Positions 24,843 through 34,261 of a stretch of DNA of 64,000 nucleotides are shown in pieces. The stretch is taken from positions 1-64,000 of the forward strand of contig NZ_QXIW01000011.1 of NCBI RefSeq assembly GCF_003570985.1, read 5' to 3'. Under the pieces are notes generated by a model that was not told the origin of the DNA, ran no database searches, and saw only the letters and a list, made by a program, of their open reading frames with translations. The stretch's first letter is position 1. Every line of letters begins with the position of its first letter. This stretch comes from Candidatus Cryosericum hinesii. GTDB lineage: Bacteria > Caldisericota > Caldisericia > Cryosericales > Cryosericaceae. Both the position numbers and the translations under genes were made by a program.

Positions 24843-25664
24843 CTACTTCCCGATCGCCGACCCAAGCAGTGTCAACTGTTGTTCGAGCCAAGGCACAAAG
24901 GCACCTTTAGCCGTTGCGCCGAGAGCATCCAGGCTGCAGGCAACGATGCCGTTTGACTGCCGACTGACTCCGGTGCTGCCTCCAGGAGCAACATTCACGA
25001 CTACGACCTGGGTCTTCTCTCCGGACCCCCAGTCAGCAACTCTCGAGGCTGCCTCTGCCCCCGAGAGGTCAAGACCCTTCAGTCCCGGCTGAACCACAAC
25101 CCGCAACCCGAAGTCCCCAGCTGCGCTTGACCATGTCGTGTCCTCTGCCAGGAATGCCCTGGTACCAGCACTCCAGACTAGCCGTTTCAGTCGACCATCC
25201 GCCTGGCTACACTGGTCCATGAACACTGCATACCGCGAGTCGAACTGCTCCTTCAGCGCAGGGTACAGGACATCCAGCGTATCGCGCATCAGGCGAGCCA
25301 TATCTGCGGCGTCCCGAAAAGATAGCCATGAACCTTCCAGCGTGTCCTTATCCAAGGCGGCAGAGAGACTGACGAAGCGCACGCCTCCCTGCTCCATCTC
25401 GCTAGACCATGTATCAATAGAGGTTCCGGTCTGAAAAACGACAGCACTCGTGGACACAAGCTCTCGCGCATTCCGGAGAGGTGCTCCGTCGTCCCCGGCA
25501 AGAACCTGAACCTGCAACGCGGTACCAGCGATAGCCTGGGCGATCAGGGCAACCGGCTTGATGGTTCCCGAGATGATCGTGGGCACTACAACGTTGCGTG
25601 GGCCACAACCGGACACTGCCATCGTCACGACCATGGTGCAGGCAAGGATTATCCGAAGCTTGTT
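24843..25664 (-). CDS. TroA/ZnuA-fold lipoprotein without histidine
   Basis: A 273-residue exported lipoprotein (lipobox VSGC). The order of segments after the signal follows metal-ABC binding proteins of the ZnuA/TroA type (TIISGTIKPVALIAQAIAG, then ARELVSTSAVVFQTG, SIDTWSSEM). The metal-binding histidines of that family are absent; the whole mature protein contains no histidine. No permease or ATPase gene is near. GTG at 25664 is chosen because GAAGGAGGCTGGC directly precedes it; the longer reading would start inside that site. It follows the OadG-like gene by about 50 bases and may be co-transcribed with the sodium pump. Function unknown. Confidence 0.72.
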   Translation of the reverse strand, partial: NKLRIILACTMVVTMAVSGCGPRNVVVPTIISGTIKPVALIAQAIAGTALQVQVLAGDDGAPLRNARELVSTSAVVFQTGTSIDTWSSEMEQGGVRFVSLSAALDKDTLEGSWLSFRDAADMARLMRDTLDVLYPALKEQFDSRYAVFMDQCSQADGRLKRLVWSAGTRAFLAEDTTWSSAAGDFGLRVVVQPGLKGLDLSGAEAASRVADWGSGEKTQVVVVNVAPGGSTGVSRQSNGIVACSLDALGATAKGAFVPWLEQQLTLLGSAIGK

Positions 25665-25715
25665 CACGCCAGCCTCCTTCACGAGTCCGCTACTGGCGGA
25701 AACTCGTGTTACCGG

Positions 25716-25850
25716 TTACGCTGAATCGTCCTTTGGAGGGAGCATCCTCAACAAAAGCTTGATGAGACCGTAGAAGATTCCCAGCACGGCAAAGATGAGG
25801 ATATAGCTCACCCCGCTGATGCGCAGACCCTCAGCAACAACAGTATCCAT
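25716..25850 (-). CDS. Small OadG-like membrane subunit of the sodium-pump decarboxylase
   Basis: A 44-residue protein: MDTVVAEGLRISGVSYILI starts it, one membrane helix covers about residues 14-36 (YILIFAVLGIFYGLI), and the tail is short and charged (LPPKDDSA). Gamma/delta subunits of oxaloacetate and methylmalonyl-CoA decarboxylases are single-helix proteins with this orientation, but usually 80-120 residues with a Pro-rich tail. ATG has AGGAGGTAGCC upstream, and the gene lies 9 bases after mmdB, the position expected for a gamma subunit. Identity is inferred from place, size and topology. Confidence 0.7.
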   Translation of the reverse strand: MDTVVAEGLRISGVSYILIFAVLGIFYGLIKLLLRMLPPKDDSA

Positions 25851-25859
25851 GGCTACCTC

Positions 25860-26984
25860 CTATCGTACCAGGGCCAGGATCAAACCTCCTGCAATGATGG
25901 AGGCGATCTGCCCTGCCACGTTTGCCCCAACAGCATGCATGATGATGAAGTTACTGCCATCTTCCTGCTGCGCCATCTTCTGGATGACGCGGGCAGACAT
26001 CGGAAACGCCGATATGCCGCACGCGCCGATCATCGGGTTGATCTTTCGTTTCCGGAACAAGTTGATCAACTTCGCGAAGAGGACTCCACCCGCCGTATCG
26101 AACACGAAGGCAATGAGACCCATCGCGATGATGAGGAGCGTCGTCGGATTCAGGAATTGCTTTCCTCCCATAGACGACCCTATCGTGATGCCCAACAGGA
26201 TGGTCACCAGGCTGGAAAGCTCATTTTGAGCAGTCTTGGAGAGACGCTCCGTTACCCCGGACTCACGCAGCAGGTTGCCAAACATGAGGCTGCCGATCAG
26301 AGCCACGGACATGGGTGCTATGATACCGGCGATAAGCGTGACAGCAATGGGAAAGATGACTTTCACCGTCCTCGATACCTCGTGTTCAGGGTTCTCCATG
26401 TGAATCATGCGCTCTTCGCGGGTCGTGAGCGCCCGAATGATCGGTGGTTGAATAATTGGGACAAGCGACATGTAGGAATAGGCGGCCACGGTGATCGGGG
26501 CCAACAATGCTGGAGCAAACCGCGTAGCGACATAGATCGCCGTCGGTCCGTCGGCTGCCCCGATGATTCCAATCGCAGCAGCTTCTCTGAGACCTGGAAT
26601 GCCCGTAACGCCGGGGATACGCCCGACCAGCAGAGCCAGCATCATCGTAAAGAAGATTCCAAATTGCGCTGCTGCTCCAAAGAACAACATCTCGGGATCC
26701 TGCAGAAGTGGACCGAAATCGATCATTGCTCCCACGCCGATGAAGATGAGGATGGGGAAAAGCTCATTCGTGATACCGCCCTTGAACAAGACGTCCAAGA
26801 AGCCACCACCGACCGCTGACGAAAACGGGATGTTGGCCAGCAGGCAGCCAAATCCCATGGGCAACAAGAGGTTCGGCTCATACTCCTTCTTCACTGCGAG
26901 CCAAATAAGCGCCAGACCGACACCGAACATCGCCCATACACGCCAGTCTGCCATACCCACAATACCACGCAGCAAGTCTGTCAT
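25860..26984 (-). CDS. mmdB: Sodium-pumping decarboxylase beta subunit
   Basis: Integral membrane subunit that decarboxylates carboxybiotin and exports Na+ (OadB/MmdB/GcdB family, 374 residues). Conserved parts include GVGAMIDFGPLL, the cytosolic-half motif GIIGAADGPTAIYVATRFAP with the key Asp, and NPMIGACGISAFPMSARV near the C-terminus. About ten membrane helices are present. It lies after a hairpin that separates it from the biotin-protein gene, so its expression may be partly independent. Confidence 0.95.
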   Translation of the reverse strand: MTDLLRGIVGMADWRVWAMFGVGLALIWLAVKKEYEPNLLLPMGFGCLLANIPFSSAVGGGFLDVLFKGGITNELFPILIFIGVGAMIDFGPLLQDPEMLFFGAAAQFGIFFTMMLALLVGRIPGVTGIPGLREAAAIGIIGAADGPTAIYVATRFAPALLAPITVAAYSYMSLVPIIQPPIIRALTTREERMIHMENPEHEVSRTVKVIFPIAVTLIAGIIAPMSVALIGSLMFGNLLRESGVTERLSKTAQNELSSLVTILLGITIGSSMGGKQFLNPTTLLIIAMGLIAFVFDTAGGVLFAKLINLFRKRKINPMIGACGISAFPMSARVIQKMAQQEDGSNFIIMHAVGANVAGQIASIIAGGLILALVR

Positions 26985-27058
26985 ACGCTACCCCACTTTT
27001 TTTCGAAGTGTGCTTCCTGCAGTCATTGTACCAAACCAGACGAGTTCTCCAAGAATGC

Positions 27059-27098
27059 GGAACACTCCTCGTGAGCCAATGCCTCCGAGGAGTGTTCC
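27059..27098 (-). terminator. Hairpin between the biotin-carrier gene and mmdB
   Basis: A perfect 13-bp stem (GGAACACTCCTCG / CGAGGAGTGTTCC) with a 14-base loop in the 135-base gap. No U tract; it may reduce read-through into the membrane subunit genes. Confidence 0.6.
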
Positions 27099-27119
27099 GA
27101 CCGAGCAGACTACTACCTC

Positions 27120-27521
27120 TCAGGCAAGCTTGAGCAGAAGATCCCCAGTCTTGACAGTCTGGTTGGACTCGACGGCGACTTCCTCGACCGTGCAATCACG
27201 CGGAGCAAGAATCTCGTTCTCCATCTTCATGGCCTCGATGATAAGCAGGGTGTCGCCCTTCTTCCAGGAGCTTCCGGGCGTCGCCATGACCTTCAGGATC
27301 TTGCCGGGCAGAGGCGACTTCATGGCTGTTGCACCGCCTGCCGGAGCAACGGGTATTGGGGCCGCCGGGCTCGCAGCAGGTGCCTGAGCCGACACTACCC
27401 TGGGTGCAGGAGCAGGGGCCGCCGGAGCTGATACTGGCGAATGCCCGGATTTCTGCGCGCCTACTTCTTCTACGTCAACGTCAAACGTCTTGCCATTAAC
27501 GGTGATCCTGTATTTTTTCAT
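27120..27521 (-). CDS. mmdC: Biotin carboxyl carrier protein of the decarboxylase
   Basis: A 133-residue carrier with a short N-terminal segment (KKYRITVNGKTFDVDVEEV), an Ala/Pro-rich linker of about 40 residues and a C-terminal biotinyl domain. The biotinylated lysine is in the intact EAMKMENEI motif. It ferries the carboxyl group from the carboxyltransferase to the membrane beta subunit. Confidence 0.95.
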   Translation of the reverse strand: MKKYRITVNGKTFDVDVEEVGAQKSGHSPVSAPAAPAPAPRVVSAQAPAASPAAPIPVAPAGGATAMKSPLPGKILKVMATPGSSWKKGDTLLIIEAMKMENEILAPRDCTVEEVAVESNQTVKTGDLLLKLA

Positions 27522-27535
27522 GGTCTATCCTCCCG

Positions 27536-27805
27536 TCAGCGCCAGCGCGGCCTGACTGATTGTTCATACAGTGGTCGTCTCCATGCCGCGTTTGCAGGGG
27601 ATAATGACGGTTCTAACTGCTGGAACGACAGTCCCGCAGCAGCCATCGCGCCCAGGACTGCCGCTGCAGAAGCGTCGTCAAGAGTCGACAAATCGGACAT
27701 GAGAACAGAGGTCTCGTTCTCTTCGGCCGCAGCCAATGCAGCTCCTGCAACGACAGCCAACTCCTCGTCGGTCACGTCCTGTCCGTGCAAATCCATGCGA
27801 ATCAT
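27536..27805 (-). CDS. Small subunit-like protein of the carboxyltransferase (epsilon-like)
   Basis: An 89-residue acidic protein between the carboxyltransferase and biotin-carrier genes. The first half is a DEELAVVAGAALAAA helix; the last 20 residues (NAAWRRPLYEQSVRPRWR) are basic with a Trp-Arg motif. This resembles, in size, position and tail, the epsilon subunit of actinobacterial acyl-CoA carboxylases and small unnamed proteins of Mmd-type operons. No motif gives a function. AGGAAGAG precedes the ATG; the spacing to the neighbours is 11 and 14 bases, so it is a real operon member. Confidence 0.68.
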   Translation of the reverse strand: MIRMDLHGQDVTDEELAVVAGAALAAAEENETSVLMSDLSTLDDASAAAVLGAMAAAGLSFQQLEPSLSPANAAWRRPLYEQSVRPRWR

Positions 27806-27816
27806 GATAGCTCTTC

Positions 27817-29364
27817 CTAGAGCGGGATGTTCCCGTGTTTGCGCGTCGGTCGGTCCTCGCGCTTGTTTGCGGCGGCTCTGAAGGAGCGAATGATGCGACT
27901 TCTAAGCTGGGATGGCTCCAAGATGTCATCAACGAGACCTCGTTCTGCGGCCACGTAGGGATTGTAGAGCTTGTCCTTGTAGTCGGCAATGAGCTTCTGA
28001 CGCGTGGCCTCCGAATCTGAAGCCTCGCGGATCTCCTTCGAGAAGATGATCTGGGCAGCGCCATCCGCCCCCATCACAGCGATCTCGGCCGATGGAAGAG
28101 CAAACACGAAATCTGCGCCAAGGTCCCGGGATGACATCGCAATATATGCTCCGCCATATGCCTTGCGGAGGATAACGGTTACCTTGGGCACGGTGCACTC
28201 CGAGAAGGCGTAGAGAAGCTTTGCTCCGTGCCGTATAATACCCCCGTACTCCTGGTCGACGCCCGGAAGGTATCCGCCGACATCCACCAGCGTGAGCAGT
28301 GGAATGTTGAACGCGTCGCAGAAACGAACGAAGCGAGCGGCCTTGTCTGAGCTGTCGATGTTCAGGACTCCTGCCATCGACCTGGACTGATTGGCTACCA
28401 CTCCGACAACTTGTCCGCCCATGTGCGCGAAGCCAACGCAGATCGACTTCGCGAAACCCTCAGCTATCTCAAAGAACTTGCCTTCATCCGCCAGACTCCC
28501 TATGACCTTGCGCACGTCGTACGGCTTGTTCGCTTCCGCAGGGATGATGTCCCCGATTTCCGCCGTGCTTCGATCGATGGGGTCATCGCTGTGCGCCGCA
28601 GGAGCGTCTTCACTGTTGTTCGCAGGCAGATAGGACAGGAGCTCGCGGATCAGCTGGATAGCCTCCTTATCATTGGCTGCCGCCAGGTGAACGTTGCCGC
28701 TCTTCTCGGCATGCACGGTCAGACCCCCAAGTTCCTCGTCTGTGACTTCTTCGCCCGTTACGCTCTGGATGACCTTGGGACCAGTAATAAACATGCGAGC
28801 TTGCTCGGTCATGACGACAAAATCCATGATACCCGGTGAATACACTGCGCCACCGGCACAGGGACCCGCTATCATGGAAATCTGGGGAATGACTCCTGAA
28901 CTGATCGTGTTTCGGTAGAAGATGCTGGCGTAGCCCTTCAGCGAGTCTATTCCCTCCTGGATGCGAGCTCCGCCGGAATCGCTGATACTCACAATAGGGG
29001 CTCCATATTTCACGGCAAGGTCCTGAACATGAGCGATCTTGGCTGCGTGCATCTCGCCGAGTGAGCCCCCTGCGACCGTGAAATCCTGAGAATAGACGAA
29101 GACCAGGCGGCCATCGACGTACCCGTGACCTGTGACCACGCCATCGCCGGGCAATTCCTGCTTGTCCAGACCAAATCCAGTATTCCGGTGACTCACAAAG
29201 ACATTTTCTTCCTGGAATGACCCCAGGTCCAGCAGGAGTTCGATGCGCTCGCGTGCAGTCAGCTTGCCGGCTTCGTGCTGTTTCTTGACACGACCGGGAC
29301 CTCCGCCTGCGATGATCTGCTCTCTTTTCGACCACAAGGTCGAGAACCGTTCATCATTGCTCAT
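27817..29364 (-). CDS. mmdA: Methylmalonyl-CoA-type carboxyltransferase (decarboxylase alpha subunit)
   Basis: A 515-residue carboxyltransferase of the propionyl-CoA carboxylase beta/MmdA family. Both crotonase-like halves are present, with SISDSGGARIQEGID and GPCAGGAVYSPGIMDF in the first, and FNIPLLTLVDVGGYLPG and VILRKAYGGAYIAMSSRDLG in the second. With a biotin carrier and an OadB-type membrane subunit next to it and no biotin carboxylase, a Na+-pumping (methylmalonyl-CoA) decarboxylase is the likely complex. GAGGAGGTAGT precedes the ATG. Confidence 0.93.
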   Translation of the reverse strand: MSNDERFSTLWSKREQIIAGGGPGRVKKQHEAGKLTARERIELLLDLGSFQEENVFVSHRNTGFGLDKQELPGDGVVTGHGYVDGRLVFVYSQDFTVAGGSLGEMHAAKIAHVQDLAVKYGAPIVSISDSGGARIQEGIDSLKGYASIFYRNTISSGVIPQISMIAGPCAGGAVYSPGIMDFVVMTEQARMFITGPKVIQSVTGEEVTDEELGGLTVHAEKSGNVHLAAANDKEAIQLIRELLSYLPANNSEDAPAAHSDDPIDRSTAEIGDIIPAEANKPYDVRKVIGSLADEGKFFEIAEGFAKSICVGFAHMGGQVVGVVANQSRSMAGVLNIDSSDKAARFVRFCDAFNIPLLTLVDVGGYLPGVDQEYGGIIRHGAKLLYAFSECTVPKVTVILRKAYGGAYIAMSSRDLGADFVFALPSAEIAVMGADGAAQIIFSKEIREASDSEATRQKLIADYKDKLYNPYVAAERGLVDDILEPSQLRSRIIRSFRAAANKREDRPTRKHGNIPL

Positions 29365-29417
29365 ACTACCTCCTCAAGATTTCGGCTGGTAAATGAACGC
29401 GACAAACACTCTTTGTA

Positions 29418-29445
29418 AGTATACGGTGTTCATGAAAGCACTCAA
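29418..29445 (-). promoter_or_regulatory. Putative promoter of the decarboxylase operon
   Basis: Reading leftward: TTGAGT (29445-29440), 16-base spacer, TATACT (29423-29418), about 55 bases before mmdA. Confidence 0.6.
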
Positions 29446-29462
29446 CCGACGGCACATGCAAA

Positions 29463-29492
29463 TGTCCCCTGCGGTAAGCGCCACAGGGGACA
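29463..29492 (-). terminator. Hairpin after preA
   Basis: A 9-bp stem (TGTCCCCTG / CAGGGGACA) with a 12-base loop, 18 bases downstream of the leftward preA stop. No U tract. Confidence 0.6.
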
Positions 29493-29510
29493 GAGAGGCT
29501 TGAATCAGAC

Positions 29511-30752
29511 CTAGCGAGTTCCCTTAAATTCGAAGTAGTGGACCTTGCCGTCCAGTTCTTCCTTCATCCGGATAGCATTCACCGGACAGACCTGCATGCA
29601 TTGGCCGCATCCAGGACACTTCTCGGCATCCACAGAGGGCTGCCTCTTCTCGGCATCCCACAGAATCGCTCTATGAGCTCCATCGCTGCAGGCGCGGAAG
29701 CAGTTGCCGCAACCGATGCACTTGTCAAGGTCGATGTCCGAATGAGAGCAAGGCGCGACCAGCTCTTCCTGCCCCTTGATGTTCTTGAGCGCCTTGCCAA
29801 CAATATCCAGCGGCGATGCACATCCCTTACGGTCCAGATAATCTGCAAGACCGCTCTTGAGGTCCCTTATCGTGCCAAACCCATGGTGCATTGGGAGCGT
29901 GCAGAACTGCACGTTGGAAGCTCCAACAGCCATCAGCTCCACCGCGTCACTCCACGAGTAGGCGCCGCCGTTTCCACTGATAGTGATGTCTACGTTGCGA
30001 GCAATCTCTGCAATGGTGCGGAGAGTGAGGGGCTTGATCGCCATGCCTGTCATGCCTGAATATGCCCCCTCGCCAAAGAGAGAGGGGCGTGGTTCAAGTG
30101 TCTCCACATCAACTCCAATCAACGCGGGTACCGAGTTGCTTGCCGTGACACCGTCGACGCCGGCCCGCTTCAGTGCCCTGGCAATTTCGACGATGTCTGT
30201 GACCTGTGGCGTAATCTTGATGAGAATGGGCGTCTCTTCGGCAGCTTCTTTTACCCAGCGTGCAACCTTTTCCGTCGCCTCAACGCTTTGTGCAAGCATG
30301 CGGCCAGGGGCTTCACCCATGCTTCCTTGTGGACAGCTGAAACTGCACTCGACAAGGTCGACGCTGGCCTTCTTGAGCTGCTTCACCAGAGACTGCCAGT
30401 CTTCTTTTTGTGACCCCATGATAGAAGCTGCAATCATCTTGGTGGGGAACATGCGCTTCAATGCTGTAACCCGCTCACAGACCTCGTCGATGTGATATTG
30501 CGAAATGAGGTCGATATTGCCCAACCCCCACAGTTTGTGCGCAGCTGTGCCAAAGGACGACATCATCGGGTATTTCAGATTGACGGGATTGCTCTCGACA
30601 GAAGTAGTCTTGAGGACGACCCCGGCCCACCCGGCCTTCAGTCCGTCAATCGCCATATCAAGCTCGTCCGTCGGCGGAGCCGCAGACAGAATGAAAGGGT
30701 TCTCAAGATGTATGCCCAGAAAATCGTACGAAAGGTCGTGTTCTCGATACAT
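29511..30752 (-). CDS. preA: Dihydropyrimidine dehydrogenase PreA-like subunit
   Basis: A 413-residue FMN TIM-barrel protein of the dihydroorotate/dihydropyrimidine dehydrogenase type with a C-terminal ferredoxin module. Barrel signatures are [38 protein letters not shown] and SGNGGAYSW; the cysteine in the SCPQG loop is the catalytic base type. Two [4Fe-4S] motifs follow ([23 protein letters not shown]). ATG at 30752 overlaps the stop of the partner gene (TGATG). PreA and PreT reduce uracil or thymine with NADH in E. coli; the substrate here could differ. Confidence 0.88.
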   Translation of the reverse strand: MYREHDLSYDFLGIHLENPFILSAAPPTDELDMAIDGLKAGWAGVVLKTTSVESNPVNLKYPMMSSFGTAAHKLWGLGNIDLISQYHIDEVCERVTALKRMFPTKMIAASIMGSQKEDWQSLVKQLKKASVDLVECSFSCPQGSMGEAPGRMLAQSVEATEKVARWVKEAAEETPILIKITPQVTDIVEIARALKRAGVDGVTASNSVPALIGVDVETLEPRPSLFGEGAYSGMTGMAIKPLTLRTIAEIARNVDITISGNGGAYSWSDAVELMAVGASNVQFCTLPMHHGFGTIRDLKSGLADYLDRKGCASPLDIVGKALKNIKGQEELVAPCSHSDIDLDKCIGCGNCFRACSDGAHRAILWDAEKRQPSVDAEKCPGCGQCMQVCPVNAIRMKEELDGKVHYFEFKGTR

Positions 30753-32017
30753 CACTTGCCTCCTGCCACAAACGCAGCAATCTGCTCCGCCGCTTTCTTG
30801 CCGTCACGCACAGCCTCCACAACAGTTTGAGCACCATGAACGGCGTCGCCGCCGGCATAAACGCCCGGCATGCTGGTCTGCATGTTCTCCGCTGCGCTGA
30901 TAAATCCTGAGGCACTGCGGACAAGACCAGGAAACACATCCTCGTCGATGCGCTGCCCGATAGCCACAACCACGGTGTCGAGTGGTATGATGAAGCTCGA
31001 CCCTGGCAGGGGTTCAAACCTGCATCGGCCGGATTCGTCCTCTCCGCACAGATGAGCCTGAGTGACCTCCAACCCCTCCACATGATCATTGCCAACAACC
31101 TTGTCGGGAATTGCCAGGAACTGATAGGTCACCCCGAGTGTCGTAGCTTCTTCGATCTCCTTCTTGAACGCCTTCAGCTCTTTGATGCCACGACGGTAGA
31201 CCACGGTAACATCTCGTGTCGGGTCTTCCTCGCGGAGCATGGAGGCTACTTCGATCGCGACATTTCCACCACCGATAATCCCTACACGGTTTCCTGCGCC
31301 GCTGATTGTACCGGATTTCATCTTGCGCAGGAGGTCGCGGGCGTGATACACACCGACCAACCCAATACCCTCGACGTTCAGGTCGCTCTCAGAGGGTAGT
31401 CCCGTCGCGACAAAGACCGCGTCATAGTCACCAACCAGAGGCTTCACGTCTGTCACACGCTCACTACGGACGTTCGCAACGAATGAAGACGTCAGGAAAC
31501 GGACCTCCCGATCTTCGACCTCACGCGGATACCGATGTGTGGATACTTCCTGACTGGGCACGCCGCCCACCTGCCGAGCCTCGAACACGTCACACGAGAA
31601 TCCCCGGACCCTCAGCTCGCGGGCACAGGCAAGTCCCGCAGGACCACCACCGACGATGGCAACCTTGCCCAGACTTGGTTCAGGCAGCTCCATACGATCG
31701 GATGGATCAGTCGAGTCTGTTACGAAACGATGCAGCTCCCGAATGCGCAGAGGGGCATCTATCTTCGACCGCGTGCACACGGACTGGCAAAACGCTTCCT
31801 CGGGGCAGATACGGCCACACGTCTCGATGAATGGATGTGCACTCTGCAGAATGGTTCGTGCACCATGCAAGTTCCCACTGCGAATCGACTGTATAAACTC
31901 GGGCACCGGGACGTGAGCCGGGCACTTCACCTGGCATGGCGCATCGTAGCAATAGAGACAACGTTCCGCCTCGATAGCTGCTTGCTGCCGGCTCAGGGTC
32001 TTCTCAAATTCTTCCAT
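30752..32017 (-). CDS. preT: PreT-like NAD(P)H-dependent Fe-S flavoprotein
   Basis: A 421-residue protein of the GltD/PreT family. The N-terminus has the Cys-rich Fe-S motifs ([23 protein letters not shown] and [14 protein letters not shown]), followed by an FAD fold ([14 protein letters not shown]), an NAD(P) fold ([17 protein letters not shown]) and a C-terminal [16 protein letters not shown]. It is shorter than GltD (about 470) because the leader is short. It feeds electrons to the overlapping PreA subunit. AGGAGGAACA precedes the ATG. Confidence 0.9.
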   Translation of the reverse strand: MEEFEKTLSRQQAAIEAERCLYCYDAPCQVKCPAHVPVPEFIQSIRSGNLHGARTILQSAHPFIETCGRICPEEAFCQSVCTRSKIDAPLRIRELHRFVTDSTDPSDRMELPEPSLGKVAIVGGGPAGLACARELRVRGFSCDVFEARQVGGVPSQEVSTHRYPREVEDREVRFLTSSFVANVRSERVTDVKPLVGDYDAVFVATGLPSESDLNVEGIGLVGVYHARDLLRKMKSGTISGAGNRVGIIGGGNVAIEVASMLREEDPTRDVTVVYRRGIKELKAFKKEIEEATTLGVTYQFLAIPDKVVGNDHVEGLEVTQAHLCGEDESGRCRFEPLPGSSFIIPLDTVVVAIGQRIDEDVFPGLVRSASGFISAAENMQTSMPGVYAGGDAVHGAQTVVEAVRDGKKAAEQIAAFVAGGK

Positions 32018-32096
32018 TGTTCCTCCTGATTTTCCATGATTGCCGTCAACAACCTGTACAGGTGCCTTGCAGGTTGTCAGGAACCACTTCTCTTGA

Positions 32097-32124
32097 GTTA
32101 TACGCTGATTCTCGGGTTTTCCAA
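32097..32124 (-). promoter_or_regulatory. Putative promoter of preTA
   Basis: Reading leftward: TTGGAA (32124-32119), 16-base spacer, TATAAC (32102-32097), about 75 bases before preT. Confidence 0.5.
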
Positions 32125-32157
32125 CCTCGCCGAACATGGTTAGATCCAGAACAAACA

Positions 32158-32181
32158 GGGGCCGGCCTTTCGGCCGGCCCC
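32158..32181 (-). terminator. Terminator of the opp operon
   Basis: A perfect 10-bp GC-only stem (GGGGCCGGCC / GGCCGGCCCC) with loop TTTC, 22 bases after the leftward oppF stop, followed by TGTTTGTTC. It has the same stem length and TTTC loop as the terminator at 9409-9444. Confidence 0.8.
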
Positions 32182-32203
32182 ATGAGACTTGCCAGAAAGA
32201 TCC

Positions 32204-33178
32204 CTAACTCACAAAGTGGCAGGAAACCATGTGACCAGAACCCATGTCACGCAGCTCGGGCTCCTGCTCAGCGCAGATCGGTTGTGCAATGGGACACCGC
32301 GTTCGGAAGTGGCACCCACTCGGCGGATTCACTGGACTGGGAAGGTCTCCCTTGAGCACAATACGCTGGCGTTGCATCTCAATCCGTGGATCAGGGATGG
32401 GCACTGCCGACAGCAGAGCCTTCGTATACGGGTGCAATGGATGTTTGTAAATATCGTTGCTTTCATCCACTTCGACAATCTTGCCCAGGTACGCCACGAG
32501 CACACGATCACTGATATGCTTGACCATTGCGAGGTCATGGGCAATGAACAGGTATGTGAGTCCCAGGTTCTGCTGCAGATCTTCGAGCATGTTCACAATC
32601 TGGGCCTGAATACTGACATCAAGAGCCGAAATGGGTTCATCCGCAACAATGAACTCCGGATTCATGGCCAGAGCTCGAGCTATGCCGATGCGCTGACGCT
32701 GTCCCCCAGAAAACTCGTGCGGGAACCGGTTGGTGTGTTCCGGATTGAGTCCAACCGTGCGCAACAATTCCTGAACACGCTCTCGGCGCTCGGCCATGGT
32801 TCCAATATTAAAGATGTCCATCGGTTCTTCGATAATGTTTCCTACGGTCATCCGTGGATTGAGCGACGCATAGGGGTCCTGAAAGATCATCTGTAGTTTG
32901 CTGCGAACCTTGCGCATAGCTTCCCGACTCAGAGCACACAGGTTTTCGTCACAATAGGTAATGGTGCCCGCCGTCGGTGCATACAGACCCACGATGGTCC
33001 TGCCGACAGTCGTCTTACCGCAACCCGTCTCACCGACCAGTCCCAATGTTTCGCCGCGACCGACCTCAAACGAAACATCGTCGACGGCCTTCAGACTGGC
33101 CATGTGTCGCGCAAACGGCCCGCCGACATTGATCGCAAAATACTTCTTGAGATGTTCGACCTTGAGTATGGTTTCCAT
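32204..33178 (-). CDS. oppF: Oligopeptide ABC transporter ATPase OppF
   Basis: A 324-residue ATPase with Walker A GETGCGKTT, signature SGGQRQRI and Walker B IVADEPISALD. The C-terminal oligopeptide-transporter extension carries the cysteine cluster CHFRTRCPIAQPIC that binds an Fe-S cluster in related DppF/OppF proteins. ATG at 33178 starts 2 bases after the oppD stop. It is the last gene of the importer operon. Confidence 0.93.
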   Translation of the reverse strand: METILKVEHLKKYFAINVGGPFARHMASLKAVDDVSFEVGRGETLGLVGETGCGKTTVGRTIVGLYAPTAGTITYCDENLCALSREAMRKVRSKLQMIFQDPYASLNPRMTVGNIIEEPMDIFNIGTMAERRERVQELLRTVGLNPEHTNRFPHEFSGGQRQRIGIARALAMNPEFIVADEPISALDVSIQAQIVNMLEDLQQNLGLTYLFIAHDLAMVKHISDRVLVAYLGKIVEVDESNDIYKHPLHPYTKALLSAVPIPDPRIEMQRQRIVLKGDLPSPVNPPSGCHFRTRCPIAQPICAEQEPELRDMGSGHMVSCHFVS

Positions 33179-33180
33179 CG

Positions 33181-34251
33181 TTATCCCACCTTTACAAATC
33201 CAGGAACTGCCGGCGCGGTCGGATGATGGAGAAAACACCGAGCACGGTGCCCTTCTCCGACTGTGACGAGTGGCGGTTCCTGCTCACGGCAGATGTTCAT
33301 GGCGTACTTGCAGCGTGGAGCGAATTTGCAGCCAACAGGAGGCGCCAGCAGGTCCGGAGGACTTCCTTCGATAGGCACCAGACGTTCCCGGTTTTCAGCG
33401 TCGAGGCGCGGAACGGATTTCATGAGTCCCATGGTGTACGGATGCCCCGGTTTTTCATAGAGATCGTAGACGTCCGCTTCTTCGAGTATTCGTCCCGCGT
33501 ACATGACAACCACCTTGTCGGCTATGCCGGCTACGATGGAAAGGTCATGACTGATAATGATGATGCTGGATTTGAGTTTCGCTTTCAACTCCTTCATCAG
33601 TTCCAGGATCTGCGCCTGAACCGTAACATCCAGAGAGGTTGTTGGTTCGTCGGCAATGACCAGCTCCGGACTGCACGAAAGCGCCATGGCAATCATGACA
33701 CGCTGCCGCATGCCACCCGAGTACTGGTGGGGATAGTCACGCATGCGTTCTTCAGGGTTGGGGATGCCCACCAGGGCAAGCATCTCGACGGCCCTCTTCC
33801 AGGCCTCTTCGTTTGTCGCAAGACCATGCGCCACCATGGACTCTGTCATCTGCAAGCCAATGGTCAGCACTGGATTAAGAGAAACCATCGGATCCTGGAA
33901 GATCATGCCAATATGACGGCCTCGCACTTTCATCATAGCATCGCCAGGAAGGCTCAGTAGATCGACCATCCCCTTGTTGGGACCGTCTTTCTCCATCCGG
34001 TCCGGCATTCCCAGCGCTGCACCATCAAACCACACATGCCCGCCCTCAATCCGACCGGGAGGGTTCGGGATGAGGCGCATGACGGACATCATCGTCACTG
34101 ACTTGCCGGAACCGGACTCGCCCACGATGCCGACGACAGAGTCCTTTGGAACGGTCAGAGTCATCTTGTCCACCGCGTGGACAACACCGGCATAGGTGTG
34201 AAAATTGGTCGTAAGATCCTGGATGCGCATTAGAACATTGTTCTCATTCAT
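33181..34251 (-). CDS. oppD: Oligopeptide ABC transporter ATPase OppD
   Basis: A 356-residue ATPase with Walker A GESGSGKS, signature SGGMRQRV and Walker [12 protein letters not shown]. As in OppF, the C-terminus has a cysteine-rich segment ([14 protein letters not shown]). It forms a heterodimer with OppF on the OppB/OppC core. GGGGGTG precedes the ATG. Confidence 0.93.
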   Translation of the reverse strand: MNENNVLMRIQDLTTNFHTYAGVVHAVDKMTLTVPKDSVVGIVGESGSGKSVTMMSVMRLIPNPPGRIEGGHVWFDGAALGMPDRMEKDGPNKGMVDLLSLPGDAMMKVRGRHIGMIFQDPMVSLNPVLTIGLQMTESMVAHGLATNEEAWKRAVEMLALVGIPNPEERMRDYPHQYSGGMRQRVMIAMALSCSPELVIADEPTTSLDVTVQAQILELMKELKAKLKSSIIIISHDLSIVAGIADKVVVMYAGRILEEADVYDLYEKPGHPYTMGLMKSVPRLDAENRERLVPIEGSPPDLLAPPVGCKFAPRCKYAMNICREQEPPLVTVGEGHRARCFLHHPTAPAVPGFVKVG

Positions 34252-34261
34252 TGCACACCCC

